From NCBI RefSeq assembly GCF_037975245.1, contig NC_092575.1, positions 28,917,341-28,981,340 of the forward strand: a stretch of DNA of 64,000 nucleotides, in the 5' to 3' direction. Within the stretch, counting starts at the first letter, position 1, and each line of letters opens with the position of its first letter. The notes under the pieces are model-generated. The model was not told the origin of the DNA. It worked only from the letters and a program-made list of their open reading frames with translations, and made no database searches. Source of the stretch: Apostichopus japonicus (taxonomy: Eukaryota; Echinodermata; Holothuroidea; Aspidochirotida; Stichopodidae). The translations under genes were made by a program, and so were the position numbers. Below are positions 1 through 12,200 of the stretch, one piece after another.

Positions 1-1750
1 GAAAGGAATCACAGTCAGTCTGTTAATGTTAAGGAAGCCACCACAATCAGTCTAATAGGAGAAAGGAATCACAGGCAGTCTGTTAATATGAAGGAAGCCA
101 CAAATACGTCTACTAACAGCAAGGAAGCCACAATTGGTCTAATAACAGAGGCACAATCAGACTTAGGACTTAAAAGAAGCCACAATCAGTCTAATAATTT
201 AAAGGAAGCCACAATCAGTCTAATAACAGGAAGTCAGCTACAATCAGTCTACTGACAAAAAGGAAGCCACAACCAATCTTAAGAGAGAAAAGAAGCCACA
301 ACCAGTCTACTAACAGAATGGAAGCTACAGAATCAGTCTACTAACAGAAAGTCAGCCACAATCAGTCTACTAACAGAAAGGAAGCTACAATCAGTCTACT
401 AAAAGAAAGGAAGCTACAATCAGTCTACTAACAAAAAGGAAGCTACAATCAGTCTACTATCAGAAAGGAAAGCCACAATCAGTCTACTAACAGAAAGGGA
501 GCTATAATCAGTCTACTATGAAAAGGAAGCTACAATCAGTCTACTAACAGAAAGGAAGCTACAATCAGTCTACTAACAGAAAGGAAAGCCACAATCAGTC
601 TACTAACAGAAAGGAAGCTACAATCAGTCTACTAACAGAAAGGAAAGCCACAATCAGTCTAATAACAAAAAGGAAGCCACAATCAGTCTACTATCAGAAA
701 GGAAAGCCACAATCAGTCTACTAACAGAAAGGAAGCTACAATCAGTCTACTAACAGAAAGGAAAGCCACAATCAGTCTACTAACAGAAAGGAAGCTACAA
801 TCAGTCTACTAACAGAAAGGAAAGCCACAATCAGTCTAATAACAAAAAGGAAGCCACAATCAGTCTACTAACAGAAAGGAAGCCACAATCAGTCTACTAT
901 CAGAAGGAAGCTACATTCAGTCTACTATCAGAAAGGAAGCTACATTCAGTCTACTATCAGAAAGGAAGCTACAATCAGTCTACTAACAGAAAGGAAGCTA
1001 CAATCAGTCTACTAACAGAAAGGAAAGCCACAATCAGTCTACTAACAGAAAGGAAGCTACAATCAGTCTACTAACAGAAAGGAAAGCCACAATCAGTCTA
1101 ATAACAAAAAGGAAGCCACAATCAGTCTACTAACAGAAAGGAAGCCACAATCAGTCTACTATCAGAAGGAAGCTACATTCAGTCTACTATCAGAAAGGAA
1201 GCTACATTCAGTCTACTATCAGAAAGGAAGCTACAATCAGTCTACTAACAGAAAGGAAGCTACAATCAGTCTACTATCAGAAAGGAAAGCCACAATCAGT
1301 CTACTAACAGAAAGGGAGCTATAATCAGTCTACTATGAAAAGGAAGCTACAATCAGTCTACTAACAGAAAGGAAGCTACAATCAGTCTACTAACAGAAAG
1401 GAAGCCACAATCAGTCTACTAAAATAAGGAAGCCACAATCAGTCTAACAACAGTAAGGAAGCCACAATCACCCTAATTAGCACAGGAAGGATTTGATTTC
1501 TTATATAACGGAAAGGAGCAGCCCTATCAACAGATGTGAACACACAATCAGTGTTATAAGACAAAAGAATTCACAGAAAGGAACACAAAAGCAGTTTTAC
1601 ACAAGAAATGAATGCTAATGTCTTTCAACAGAAAGGAATGCACAATTAGTTTTATAGCAAAAGGAATTCACAATCAGTTTCATAAAGAGAAAGGAACACA
1701 CAATCAGTCTTCTAACAGAGAGGAAAGCACAATCAATCTAAAATTCCCAT
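1..1750. repeat. Minisatellite, 29/30-bp unit
   Basis: Tandem copies of a unit built on aaggaagctacaatcagtct followed by actaacag. Two unit lengths alternate: 29 bp (gaagctac) and 30 bp (gaaagccac). About 55 copies are present and the array enters from beyond the left edge. A block around 661-900 recurs around 840-1160, indicating segmental duplication inside the array. Copies decay after about 1470, and loose relatives (ggaacacacaatcagtctt) run to about 1740. Confidence 0.95.
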
Positions 1751-1884
1751 TCATGAGAAACAAACCATTCCAAAAGATCCCACACACTACATAGCAAACA
1801 TTTTAGCATGTACTGAAGATCAGACTGCAATGTAACACCACTACATCATGCTGCATTTATGAGAGTGGATCGCAATGCAGCTTG

Positions 1885-3520
1885 AGATAGCAGCGACACA
1901 GTACAGACATGACTCAAGGGATGTTTCCAAGTAATCAACCTTACTCCAATGAGACTAGATAGCAGCCACACAGTACAGACATGACTCAAGGGATGTTTCC
2001 AAGTAATCAACTTACTCCAATGAGTCTAGATAGCAGCCACACAGTACAGACATGACTCAAGGGATGTTTCCAAGTAATCAACCTTACTCCAATGAGACTA
2101 GATAGCAGCCACACAGTAATGACATGACTCAAGGGATGTTTCCAGGGAGTGTACCTTTAATACTCCAATGAGTCTAGATAGCAGCCACACAGTACAGACA
2201 TGACTCAAGGGATGTTTCCAAGTAATCAACCTTATTCCAATGAGACTAGATAGCAGCCACACAGTACAGACATGACTCAAGGGATGTTTCCAAGTAATCG
2301 ACCTTACTCCAATGAGACTAGATAGCAGCCACACAGTACAGACATGACTCAAGGGATGTTTCCAAGTAATCAACCTTACTCCAATGAGACTAGATAGCAG
2401 CCACACAGTACAGACATGACTCAAGGGATGTTTCCAAGTAATCGACCTTACTCCAATGAGACTAGATAGCAGCCACACAGTACTGACATGACTCAAGGGA
2501 TGTTTCCAAGTAATCAACCTTACTCCAATGAGACTAGATAGCAGCGACACAGTACAGACATGACTCAAGGGAATGTTTCCAAGTAATCAACCTTACTCCA
2601 ATGAGACTAGATAGCAGCCACACAGTAATGACATGACTCAAGGGATGTTTCCAGGGAGTGTACCTTTAATACTCCAATGAGTCTAGATAGCAGTGACACA
2701 GTACAGACATGACTCAAGGGATGTTTCCAAGTAATCAACCTTACTCCAATGAGACTAGATAGCAGCCACACAGTACTGACATGACTCAAGGGATGTTTCC
2801 AAGTAATCAACTTACTCCAATGAGACTAGATAGCAGTGACACAGTACAGACATGACTCAAGGGATGTTTCCAATTAGTGTACCTTTAATACTCCAATGAG
2901 ACTAGATAGCAGTGACACAGTACAGACATGACTCAAGGGATGTTTCCAAGTAATCAACCTTACTCCAATGAGACTAGATAGCAGCCACACAGTACTGACA
3001 TGACTCAAGGGATGTTTCCAGGGAGTGTACCTTTAATACTCCAATGAGTCTAGATAGCAGTGACACAGTACAGACATGACTCAAGGGATGTTTCCAGGTA
3101 ATCAACCTTACTCCAATGAGACAAGATAGCAGCCACACAGTAATGACATGACTCAAGGGATGTTTCCAGGGAGTGTACCTTTAATACTCCAATGAGTCTA
3201 GATAGCAGTGACACAGTACAGACATGACTCAAGGGATGTTTCCAGGGAGTGTACCTTTAATACTCCAATGAGTCTAGATAGCAGCCACACAGTACAGACA
3301 TGACTCAAGGGATGTTTCCAAGTAATCAACCTTACTCCAATGAGACTAGATAGCAGCCACACAGTACAGACATGACTCAAGGGATGTTTCCAATTGGTGT
3401 ACCTTCAATACTCCAATGAGTCTAGATAGCAGCCACACAGTACAGACATGACTCAAGGGATGTTTCCAGGGAGTGTACCTTTAATACTCCAATGAGTCTA
3501 GATAGCAGTGACACAGTAAT
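1885..3520. repeat. Minisatellite, 72- and 76-bp units
   Basis: About 22 copies of a unit starting gatagcagccacacagtaca and ending ccaatgagacta. The 72-bp form carries aagtaatcaacctta; the 76-bp form replaces it with agggagtgtacctttaata. Because 72 is a multiple of three, runs of the shorter form leave open frames on the minus strand (for example 2098-2568). These are repeat artefacts, as the 76-bp form breaks the frame each time. Confidence 0.95.
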
Positions 3521-4406
3521 GAATTCTGAATGAACAATGTATCAGACATGCTTCTCGCCTCTTCTTCTTCATGAAGTGTATTTCTCTTGAGTTTTGACTG
3601 TGGTTCATCAGTGTTGCAGACAATAACATATTTTTGTTTCATGTATTTTTGATATTAGCATGTCCAGTACCATAAAGCAGCTTTGTTGGAATTGGTATTA
3701 CTGGAAACAAGATTGCAATTGAACAAACTCAGAGGTTGTTTCAAGTGAATTTTAATGATTGATTGCTGTCATTTGTGGCAAGGGGTTTTAATATGTTTTT
3801 TTTTTACAACCTCCATCTTGTCAAAGTCACCCATCTTCTTCATCTCAGCTGCCCAAGACTTGCCGATGATACCAACCTTGGCTACCTACACTTCACCGGG
3901 CAGCTGATACAAGATAGCAATGCAACGCATCAGCACACCAGTGAAGCGTTGGCATCCAAAGGCACACTTCTTTCCCATCTTCGTCAGTTCTTTCTTGATT
4001 ACTGCTCATTAATATTCAACTGTTTGAGCTGACACATCTACCTTAATTCTGACAGGTTCTTATCAAGTCCTGTGATTGGATACAATCTTTTCCTGCTCCA
4101 TAGTCATACATAGCTACCACAAGCAGCTTACCCATTAGGCTTTCACTCTATCAATTTGCCTGGTTCGCAGCAGTGCATACAAATATATGTTAATATATCT
4201 CCATTTAAAGGAGTATGAATTCAGGATTCTCTCTTCATGTTCTCAGCTGACACTTTTGGAACCCAAGTTAAACATTCTGACCACAAATCCTGTGGGTATT
4301 AAGGTGAATATACAGATGCCAACTTGTGGTACCCAGAGATGAATATATGATGCTCCTTTACATACTTCTCACCACTAATAGTTATTTAAACTGAGGAAAT
4401 AATTAC
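3521..4406. other. Intron 4 of the GTPase gene, mostly unique DNA with a decayed coding-like patch
   Basis: No further exon of the GTPase could be found here. On the minus strand, 4125-3810 is coding-like: a start at about 4128 gives MGKLLVVAMYDYGAGKD, and after stops and frame changes it continues with KKCAFGCQRFTGVLMRCIAI and KVGIIGKSWAAEMKKMGDFD, followed by a poly-A-like tract (RC of the T run at 3797-3805). This looks like an old processed pseudogene, but I do not recognise the parent. Confidence 0.3.
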
Positions 4407-4461
4407 CTTCCAATTTGGCCAACTCCTTGAAGTGAGGATAAAGGTGGAGGGTTGCATTTCC
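4407..4461 (-). CDS. GTPase gene, coding exon 4
   Basis: This 55-nt micro-exon encodes residues 108-125 and one base of codon 126. It begins GNATLHLYPHFKEL and ends AKLE. The acceptor follows a long T tract (poly-A on the plus strand at 4466-4480) and ends tgtag|GG; the donor is GAAG|gtaatt. It is phase 0 at the start, matching exon 3, and phase 1 at the end. The sequence LHLYPHF looks like a beta-strand after switch I, as expected before the DxxG motif of G3. I searched the 4.4 kb to the left and found no convincing next exon, so the rest of the protein lies outside the window. Confidence 0.82.
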
Positions 4462-4805
4462 CTACAAAAAAAAAAAAAATAACAAAACAAAATGATACAC
4501 CAGCACAGATGAACTTTTACAACTGGTGTTATGGCTGCTTGCATAGGAAACAACTTTCAACACTCTGTAGCTAACACTATCTTAATGATAACTGCACCAA
4601 CACAGCATTACCAAATGCTTGCAATGGAATAGTCAAAAATGCAATCTAGTTAAAATGAATTAGCAGTCTCGAGGAGGGGAGGAGTGGAGTGGGCGGGGGT
4701 GATCTAAAGAGTTTGCAGCATTACCTTCAAGTACCTCATTTTACCAATCTTATCCTTTCATGACAATGATTGTGTTTATGAGCAAACCTCACAAAGCAGA
4801 ACATC

Positions 4806-4940
4806 TTTCAATGCAGGGTGCAGGTCTATGCAGGTCAATGCAGGGTGCATGTCTATGCAGGGTGCAGGTCTATGCAGGTCAATGCAGGGTGCAGGTCTAT
4901 GCAGGGTGCAGGTCTATGCAGGTAAATGCAGGGTGGGACT
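4806..4940. repeat. Short minisatellite, gcagggtgcaggtctat-type
   Basis: About six irregular copies of ~17-27 bp built from caatgcagggtgcaggtcta. It lies just upstream of exon 4 (in intron 3 on the minus strand). Confidence 0.85.
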
Positions 4941-5029
4941 ATATGATCATTAGAAATACAAGTAGATTAGTGATTCAAGTAACAATGCATGAATACTAGA
5001 AAACATTTCACTTTGACCACTGCCGACTT

Positions 5030-5760
5030 GAAGTAATCAGTACTTACTGTAGCTAACATAAGGTCCTTGTACTCATGTGGACCTACACATCTTGTTCTAC
5101 CACACTTTTAATGTCATAGTGTAATCAAATCAAATGACTTTCAAAGAACACAAGAGTGCAATTGTACTCAATAGGGTGAACATCTTCATGACATGTATCA
5201 AGTTTACCAAAGCTTCACTTTTTAAGTTATCATGTTGAACTAAACCTAAACTGTAAACATGTCAACATCAGATGACCTTTGAACTCCTCCAAAGGATGTC
5301 GGATCCTTGAACTTACTTTAATAGAGCCACATGTATCAAATATGAAAATAGCCTGAGCTTTACTTTCTAGGTAAGGTGTTTTATAAGATTTTCAGATCCC
5401 TGTATCTCTGTTGACTTTATGACCTAACATGACCTTTGGCCTTTAAGACATGGGAAGGGATTCTTGTGCTTGTTTAGCAGTTAATTGTTCATCTTGTAGA
5501 TGAAGATTTTAGAATTTGACCTGTGGTGACCTCAGATAACATTTGATCTCTGAGAATAAGCATGAAGTTAATTCATGTAGTTTTTGAGTTTAACTAACAT
5601 GTTTAACTAAGCACATAAATACTTATACACAATAACATCACCATCACATGACATTCCTTTTGTCCTTTGATCTTCTGCAAGGAATGAACAGAACAAATTA
5701 CAAGGTGACCTCACTCAGACAAAAGAGATCATTCCCAGCTATGTGCAGTCAGATTTTCAG
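5030..5760. other. Intron 3, possible old interspersed repeat rich in tgacctt
   Basis: Unique-looking DNA with recurring tgacctttg and aggtcac words at 5270, 5425, 5520 and 5705. Such spaced words often mark old dispersed repeats in marine invertebrates, but I see no ends or coding sequence. Confidence 0.25.
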
Positions 5761-5867
5761 TTTCTAAGGATTAGGATGGAAAAACTGAGTGGCTGTTTGA
5801 TATTCCTTCCTTCTTTCCCTACAGGAAAAAATCAGTCACTTTTACTCAACTAATTTCTGTAGTTTAA

Positions 5868-6640
5868 GAGTACTGTGTAGTGTGTACTGAGTAGTTAAGA
5901 GTACTGTTTAAGAGTACTGTGTAGTTTGTACTGAGTAGTTTAAGAGTACTGTTCAAGAGTACTGTTTAAGAGTACTGTGTAGTGTGTACTGTGTAGTGTG
6001 TACTGAGTAGTAATAGAGTACTGTTAAAGAGTACTGTGTAGTGTGTACTGTGTAGTGTGTACTGAGTAGTTGAAGAGTACTGTTTAAGAGTATTGTGTAG
6101 TGTGTACTGTGTAGTGTGTACTGTGTAGTGTGTACTGTGTAGTGTGTACTGAGTAGTGTGTACTGTTTAAGAGTACTGTTTAAGAGTACTGTGTAGTGTG
6201 TACTGTGTGGTGTGTACTGTGTAGTGTGTACTGAGTAGTTAAAAGAGTACTGTTTAAGAGTACTGTGTAGTGTGTACTGAGTAGTTAAAGAGTACTGTTT
6301 AAGAGTACTGTGCAGTGTGTACTGAGTAGTTAAAGAGTACTGTTAAAGAGTACTGTTTAAGAGTACTGTGTACTGTGTAGTGTGTACTGTGTAGTGTGTA
6401 CTGTGTAGTTTAAGAGTACTGTGTAGTGTGTACTGAGTAGTTTAAGAGTACTGTGTAGTGTGTACTAGGTAGTTAAAGAGTACTGTTTAAGAGTACTGTG
6501 TAGTGTGTACTGTGTAGTGTGTACTAGGTAGTTTAAGAGTATTGTGTAGTGTGTACTGAGTAGTTAAAGAGTACTGTGTAGTGTGTACTAGGTAGTTAAA
6601 GAGTACTGTTTAAGAGTACTGTTTAAGAGTACTGTGGCAT
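5868..6640. repeat. Compound ~14-bp satellite (gtgtagtgtgtact / gagtactgtttaa)
   Basis: Two related 13-14-bp words, gtgtagtgtgtact and gagtactgtttaa, alternate in variable runs for about 770 bp. Every subunit contains gtact. The order forms loose higher-order blocks (gagtactgtgtagtgtgtac then tgagtagttaaa). Confidence 0.93.
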
Positions 6641-7256
6641 ATACTGTGGATCAGTTATTTTGAAGTCAGCAAGGCCAGACAGGGATAAGCAAAGCAGAAA
6701 AGGGCAAAGTTAACTGGCTTGAGGGCTCAAATCTATCCAACTTATCAATAGGTATCTTCTTCGAGGTCAAGCTGTCCACTAAGACCTTTAGTTGAAGGTG
6801 AGACTAACACAAGCTGAGAATGTTAAAGGAGCTTTCTGTTGAGCAAAACCTGGAAGGGAGTGATTGGACGGAAAGGGGGAAGAGGGAAGAGGGTTGGGTA
6901 ATGACTGCAGATTATCAGTTTGGTAATAATTTTACATATCAAGTAAATATGAAGAAAAGACAGACAATGATGGTTATCAAACATGTTGTATACAGTAGTT
7001 GAAGACTTTAAATAATATGAATGTCAGCATCTGAAGTAATAACCTGATCAAACCTTGCCTATAGCCAGACAGAACTTGGCATCTACACCTGGATGGAGTT
7101 TGGTAATTCCAACAAGATAAATCTACTAAATAATACACCTTCCATACACACCTTCCATCACAATATGTGATCAAACAAGACAAAACACCAAATAACTATA
7201 ATGCTTGGAAATCAATAAACAGAGAAGAAACTTTTCTGTTGCCAGGTAACCAGATC

Positions 7257-7400
7257 TCTACATGTGATGTATCTCACTGCTGCAGCACACAACATAGAGG
7301 AAGGCCAGACCTACATGTATCTCACTGCAGCACACAACATAGAGGAAGGCCAGACCTACAATTATCTCACTGCAGCACACAACATAGAGGAGGGCCAGAC
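7257..7400. repeat. 45-bp tandem repeat, three copies
   Basis: Three copies of a 45-bp unit starting atctcactgcagcacacaac and ending gaaggccagacctac. The first copy has a 3-bp insertion (ctg). The unit is a multiple of three and leaves a spurious open frame at 7167-7541. A smaller duplication (gatacaggtaacaatgttatg) follows at 7474-7532. Confidence 0.9.
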
Positions 7401-7544
7401 CTACTATACCAGCTAGCACCAATGGATAAACTCTTCAGTCCAACTTTTAATCTGGGACACATGGTATTCACAGACTTTTGGGCGATACAGGTAACAATGT
7501 TATGTCATTGGGAGATACAGGTACAATGTTATGTTAGATGAACT

Positions 7545-8585
7545 GACATTTCTGACATAATTTATGTCAGATAATTTGACACTGAAGTACCATGCTTGAC
7601 TTTCTTTCAATTATCTTGAATCTAAACACAACATGATAATGGATGATAATCTATGACAAGATTCTAAAAATATTACAACTAATAAATTCAGGCCATCTGA
7701 TGTAGAGTAACATCCATTCTATTATTGACTGATCAGTTACACATTTCTTGCTAGATTGATTCTAGGCAATTCCATGATTCTTCAAAGACCTGCAAGATTA
7801 GTGGTAGGAGAACATTTAAGGATAAGAAAGTCCCTTTAAAGATGGGGTCATGAGAGCTGGGTTGCCATAACACATAAAGACAGACATTCAAGGACAGTCA
7901 ATACACTAGTCTGAAACTCCTCCTTTGTGATGTGTACTTAAGGAGTTCATTCTATTTACTCAGCCTGCACCACCATTCTTATGTTGCAATCAATGTTTAA
8001 GCCTAGTAGTTTAATGCATTGTCATTTATGACAGTTTCTGTGCAGTCTATTCAAGAAAGTCATTGCACCATGAGACAAGTCTCATCATATATGCAAAAAC
8101 AACCACTTACAAAACCTATACATTTGACAATTTAACAGGACTTCTAATACATTGCCATACAACATATGAGTAATTCCACAAGTTATGAACTAAAACAGTA
8201 TTGGGCTTAAGTAACCATCCTGTCAAATTCTGCTGAATATTTAAAATACTTTTATAAGGAAGTTTTGAATGAAAATAGTTAATCCTTCAACATGCAAACA
8301 CTATTAAAAAGTATTGATAAATTGACATTTATAGACAAAGGTTTCTTTACCATTTGAGGTAAGAATATTTAAATGGTAGGCAAACATTAAGGGGTTCGTT
8401 ACTTGCATATGACTCCTTTCCCAATGGGAAACATTCGATGTTATTAGCAACATTTATGCTCATAAACCTTCTTTTTTGTTTGATTTGTTTCGCTTTATTT
8501 TTCTAATTTTAAGTAAATTTTTGTGTTGATGGTTAATTCCAGTTGCCTGTGAGTCATCTGGGTTTGAATGAATAGAGCAACTCAC
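7545..8585. other. Intron 3, no recognisable feature
   Basis: AT-rich DNA between the 45-bp repeat and exon 3. I see no repeats, ORFs or RNA genes. The open frame running from exon 3 to 8460 on the minus strand is intronic read-through. Confidence 0.5.
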
Positions 8586-8679
8586 CGTGAGAGACTCTCG
8601 TTTCCTACCACTGGTGACAAAGCAGAATCCTTGAGTCTCGATGGCCACACCCGTTCGTTGGACATGTTCCTCGATGTAC
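8586..8679 (-). CDS. GTPase gene, coding exon 3 (switch I region)
   Basis: This 94-nt exon encodes the end of codon 76 and residues 77-107. The acceptor is tatctttcag|G and the donor ACG|gtgagt, both near consensus. It reads YIEEHVQRTGVAIETQGF, then FVTSGRKRESLT. Directly after the P-loop helix (SFINW-YIEEH), this is where the switch I/G2 threonine of a dynamin-like GTPase sits, so a Thr here (for example T85 or T91) probably contacts Mg2+/GTP. That is inferred, as no alignment could be run. The exon ends in phase 0. An open reading frame continues past the donor for about 30 codons into the intron (to 8460), but those residues are Asn/Lys-rich and look like intron sequence. The exon lies between unremarkable intronic DNA on both sides. 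Confidence 0.9.
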
Positions 8680-10010
8680 CTGAAAGATAATCACAAAGAA
8701 GACTCTTCTATAACAGCTCTCAGTCTCTATCTGTGGCTTAATCCAAGACCAGGCTTGTGATGTACACTGCTGCTTGCTACTGCCATCAATAAGACCAGGC
8801 TTGTGATCTGCTGCCTGCGACTGCCATCTTACCTAACTGAACTCTAAATGAACTCTCCCTTCTGCAACCATAGATTATGTCCACTAGGTGTCCTTTGGTC
8901 AGAATAACAAAACCTTCTTACAAAACTGACCATGTGAGTCACTATGAACTTTATATGACCTCCTATAGCTTCCAATCACCTTGGAACAGAACAAGAACTG
9001 ACCAGTAGCCAGTTAAGGTACTTAGTTATGAATATTCATAGCTAAAGTAAAATACCCTACAGCACAGTGGAGTGTCTATTCATAACATGATTGGGTACTA
9101 TTACATGGCCCTTGTATGACCCCCGCTAATTAGCAGGAAAATGGGGGCAGGCTAAGCCCAGTTAAATGTATTGTTCACACTCTATCAGGATCAAAGCAGC
9201 CTAAGCAGGTTAAGAACTGTATAATTTTTTAAGGATAATTTAGGGAGAGAAGTTTAATCAGGGGAGATTCAGTTAGAATTAAATAATAATTAAGCGATAA
9301 ATGTAAGAATAGCAACATAATATATGTCACTTTTTATAACTGTTGATTCACCCTTATTTATTATGCAAAGGTCCAAAAAAATGATCTGTGGTTAAGTGTT
9401 TTATAACAAATACTGGCAGATAATTCATAGAAATGGCTAGAGTTAATTTAGTTCTGACCTTTTCAACCTTCGAATAGAAGTCTTCTTGGCACTTTTGTTG
9501 TAACTCAATGATTTTAAGAGTATATGCTAGAATTGTTATTAAAAGCAAGACTGATATAACAGAGAAAATTATCATAAACCAACACTAATATGAGTTGAAA
9601 TTGTCATGTCAGTTTGTAGGCACATCTCGAAGAGTAAAGTCACCATGGTGACTTCCTGCTGTGGTACGTTAATTATTTCAATCCTTAGAATGTAACAGTT
9701 CAATTCATGTGGTTGTTTGTTTTTATTAGAAGTTACACCAAATAAGTAAAAAGGTATTCACAACCAACAATTGAAGATCTGTGCACTAATTCCTTCTCAG
9801 GTAATTTGTCAATACTTGTTTTTTGTCCTACATATGTTACTTTACTGTGTGATTGACGGTCTTACTCTATTTTATGTAACTCTAGAATTGAGGCAGCACA
9901 GACATTTTAGGATAAATTTATTCATGCTATGCTTAATACTGATCCCAACAGAGAAATGCTGAGTCATTCCCATTAATTAGCTATTCTAAACTACACAACA
10001 TCCAACGTAA
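8680..10010. other. Intron 2, no recognisable gene
   Basis: Mostly unique. A short local duplication (aagaccaggcttgtgat) occurs at 8744-8798. A minus-strand open frame at 9354-9575 has a hydrophobic start but no homology I recognise and no support from splice sites. Confidence 0.45.
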
Positions 10011-10015
10011 TTCCA

Positions 10016-10197
10016 AGTAGCTTAGATTCCTATACAGTATAGCTTAGATTCCTATACAGTATAGCTTAGATTCCTATACAGTATAGCTTAGATTCCTATA
10101 CAGTATAGCTTAGATTCCTATACAGTATAGCTTAGATTCCTATACAGTATAGCTTAGATTCCTATACAGTATAGCTTAGATTCCTATACAGTATAGT
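10016..10197. repeat. 22-bp minisatellite, eight near-identical copies
   Basis: Eight perfect or near-perfect copies of cttagattcctatacagtat plus ag. The homogeneity suggests recent expansion. There are no unique spacers, so it is not CRISPR-like. Confidence 0.97.
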
Positions 10198-10199
10198 TT

Positions 10200-11940
10200 A
10201 TGTCAGAAGGTGAACTTGTAACCTTCAATCAATATTAATACAACTACATTATCAAAGTCCCTACAAATTATGTTAAACTTATATGCATGCTTCACATTGT
10301 CAGTTGGGAAAATATTCCATACTAATCCACAGGCATATACTGTACATATTGCTTTGTTGTACATCCTTGTATTCAATAGCCACTAACAGGGAGAGGTCAA
10401 CTTTATATTGTATATTACATACACAGAAGCAAATGCCATATGGCTTTATTTCCATAGGGCTTTTGGAATGCATAGAACATTTAGTACTTTGACCAGAGGT
10501 AAATATATACTGCATATGCCATACAGTAGGTGTACTGTTCTTATAAAAGGAATGGGACAGTGGGTCATACAGTACACATACCCAGCTATATGATCACTGT
10601 GCAGTTAAGGAGGAGTAAGTACTACTGTGAGTTAGCTAAATGGAGAGCTCTCTGAATAGCAGCTCCCAGTTTGGTTAACTGACTAGGTGTATGAGTGATG
10701 AAATATCCAGATATTTTAATTCAACGTAAGCATTAATAACTTGCACAGTTGTTAAAAGAACACTCTAGATAGCATTATAGGAACAAATATCCTAGAACTT
10801 CCTGCTCACAATCTATTGCAATGTTCCATCTTGCAAGATAACAATTGGAATGGAACTTTTGTGAAACTATGTGTTCTTTGCTAAGTTGTTATTATCTTTT
10901 TAATTAGAGATTGTGCACTGTACAGTTCATGGAGAGTTGAAACATTATTCATTCCACAATTGGAACATACTCCAAGAAAAAGGATCAGACCCACAATAAA
11001 TCCAATAAATAAATAACAAACTGCTAACTGTTTCTTTTTGCCAGATCACAAAGTTATAAAATCATGATGCTCTAATCATCAGCTTCTTCTTCCTTCAAGT
11101 CTATTATACTCTATCATCTTCACCCAGTTATATCTTATTTGGGGGGGCATCTTCACCCAGTTATATCTTACTTGGGGGGGGGCATGACAACCCATCACCA
11201 AAATTATTAATCAACTGAATGATATAAGCATGTTTAGTTTGTTCATGATCATGGGCAACTACAGAACAATGTTGGTAAACTGAGCATGGAACTGCTGTAG
11301 TTCCATGGAATGATAATTTTTACAAAGTTACAAAACCAACCATGAACAGTTAGAGACACTTCCACTCAATTTTTACTTCTGTTTTTTTTTTGTGCAATAT
11401 CATCCAGCAAAAGTGTGCATTCCGTGCCAATTTAACACACAAGGATGAACAAGAATAATCACTGTAAGTTCAATAAGCTGATAGAAAGAACAAGCACGCC
11501 CATCATCCCATGCAGTTATAACTACGTACACAGTATACCTAAAGCAGCTGACTGAACACGTATCAGAATACTACTTTATGGATACACAAATCTGAGAACT
11601 TACAGTTCTGTCAAACCTATCCAGCTGTCAGGTACATATTGCAATATGACTAATTTGTTATTGATTAACAAAATAACATCAATATATATGCAGTCAACAA
11701 TACTACAATATATTTTGCATTAAATGAAACTAAAATAATACAGGAAGAGTATGTACATGCATGGTTGGGTCCAATATGTATTCATCTAAAAACCCAAGTG
11801 GTTGCATTTTACTGCTTCATGAATGTATACATTCAAAATCTCAATATCTCAGTTTATTTGTGCATGAGGAGAGGTATATGTGATACAGTTATTGAAATCA
11901 TCCGAGTTAATTAAGAAGTACAATCTTCCATAAGACAAAA
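10200..11940. other. Intron 2, unique DNA with one 2x duplication
   Basis: No gene is visible. A 34-bp segment (catcttcacccagttatatc then a G run) is duplicated in tandem at 11117-11184. Confidence 0.45.
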
Positions 11941-12200
11941 GCAATGATGGGAGGGGAGGGCTAGCAGCTTCACCTACAACACCAGCAATGATGGGATGGG
12001 CAGATAGCAGCTTCACCCACAACACCAGCAATGATGGGATGGACTGGGGGGTAGCAGCTTCACTCACAACACCAGCAATGATGGGATGGGGCTAGCAGCT
12101 TCACCCACAACACCAGCAATGATGGGATGGGGGCTAGCAGCTTCACCCACAACACCAGCAATGATGGGATGGGGGGCTAGCAGCTTCACCCACAACACCA
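11941..12200. repeat. ~42-bp minisatellite, six copies
   Basis: Units start gctagcagcttcacccacaa and continue caccagcaatgatgggatgg. They differ mainly in the length of the G run (2-6 G) before gctagc, which suggests slippage at the G tract. Confidence 0.93.

Noticed and set aside
1-1480. CRISPR-like look of the 29/30-bp array
   Set aside because: Units are directly abutted with no unique spacers, and the DNA is eukaryotic.
2098-2568. 156-codon open frame on the minus strand in the 72-bp array
   Set aside because: The unit is 72 bp, so any stop-free frame stays open. It is broken wherever the 76-bp unit occurs, and there are no splice signals or recognisable motif.
8460-8585. Extension of exon 3's frame past its donor
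   Set aside because: The ACG|gtgagt donor and the phase match to exon 4 are strong, and the extension is Asn/Lys-rich intron-like sequence.
9354-9575. Minus-strand frame with a hydrophobic N-terminus as a possible small membrane protein
   Set aside because: No start context, splice site or homology I can recognise. Length is expected by chance in AT-rich DNA of this size.
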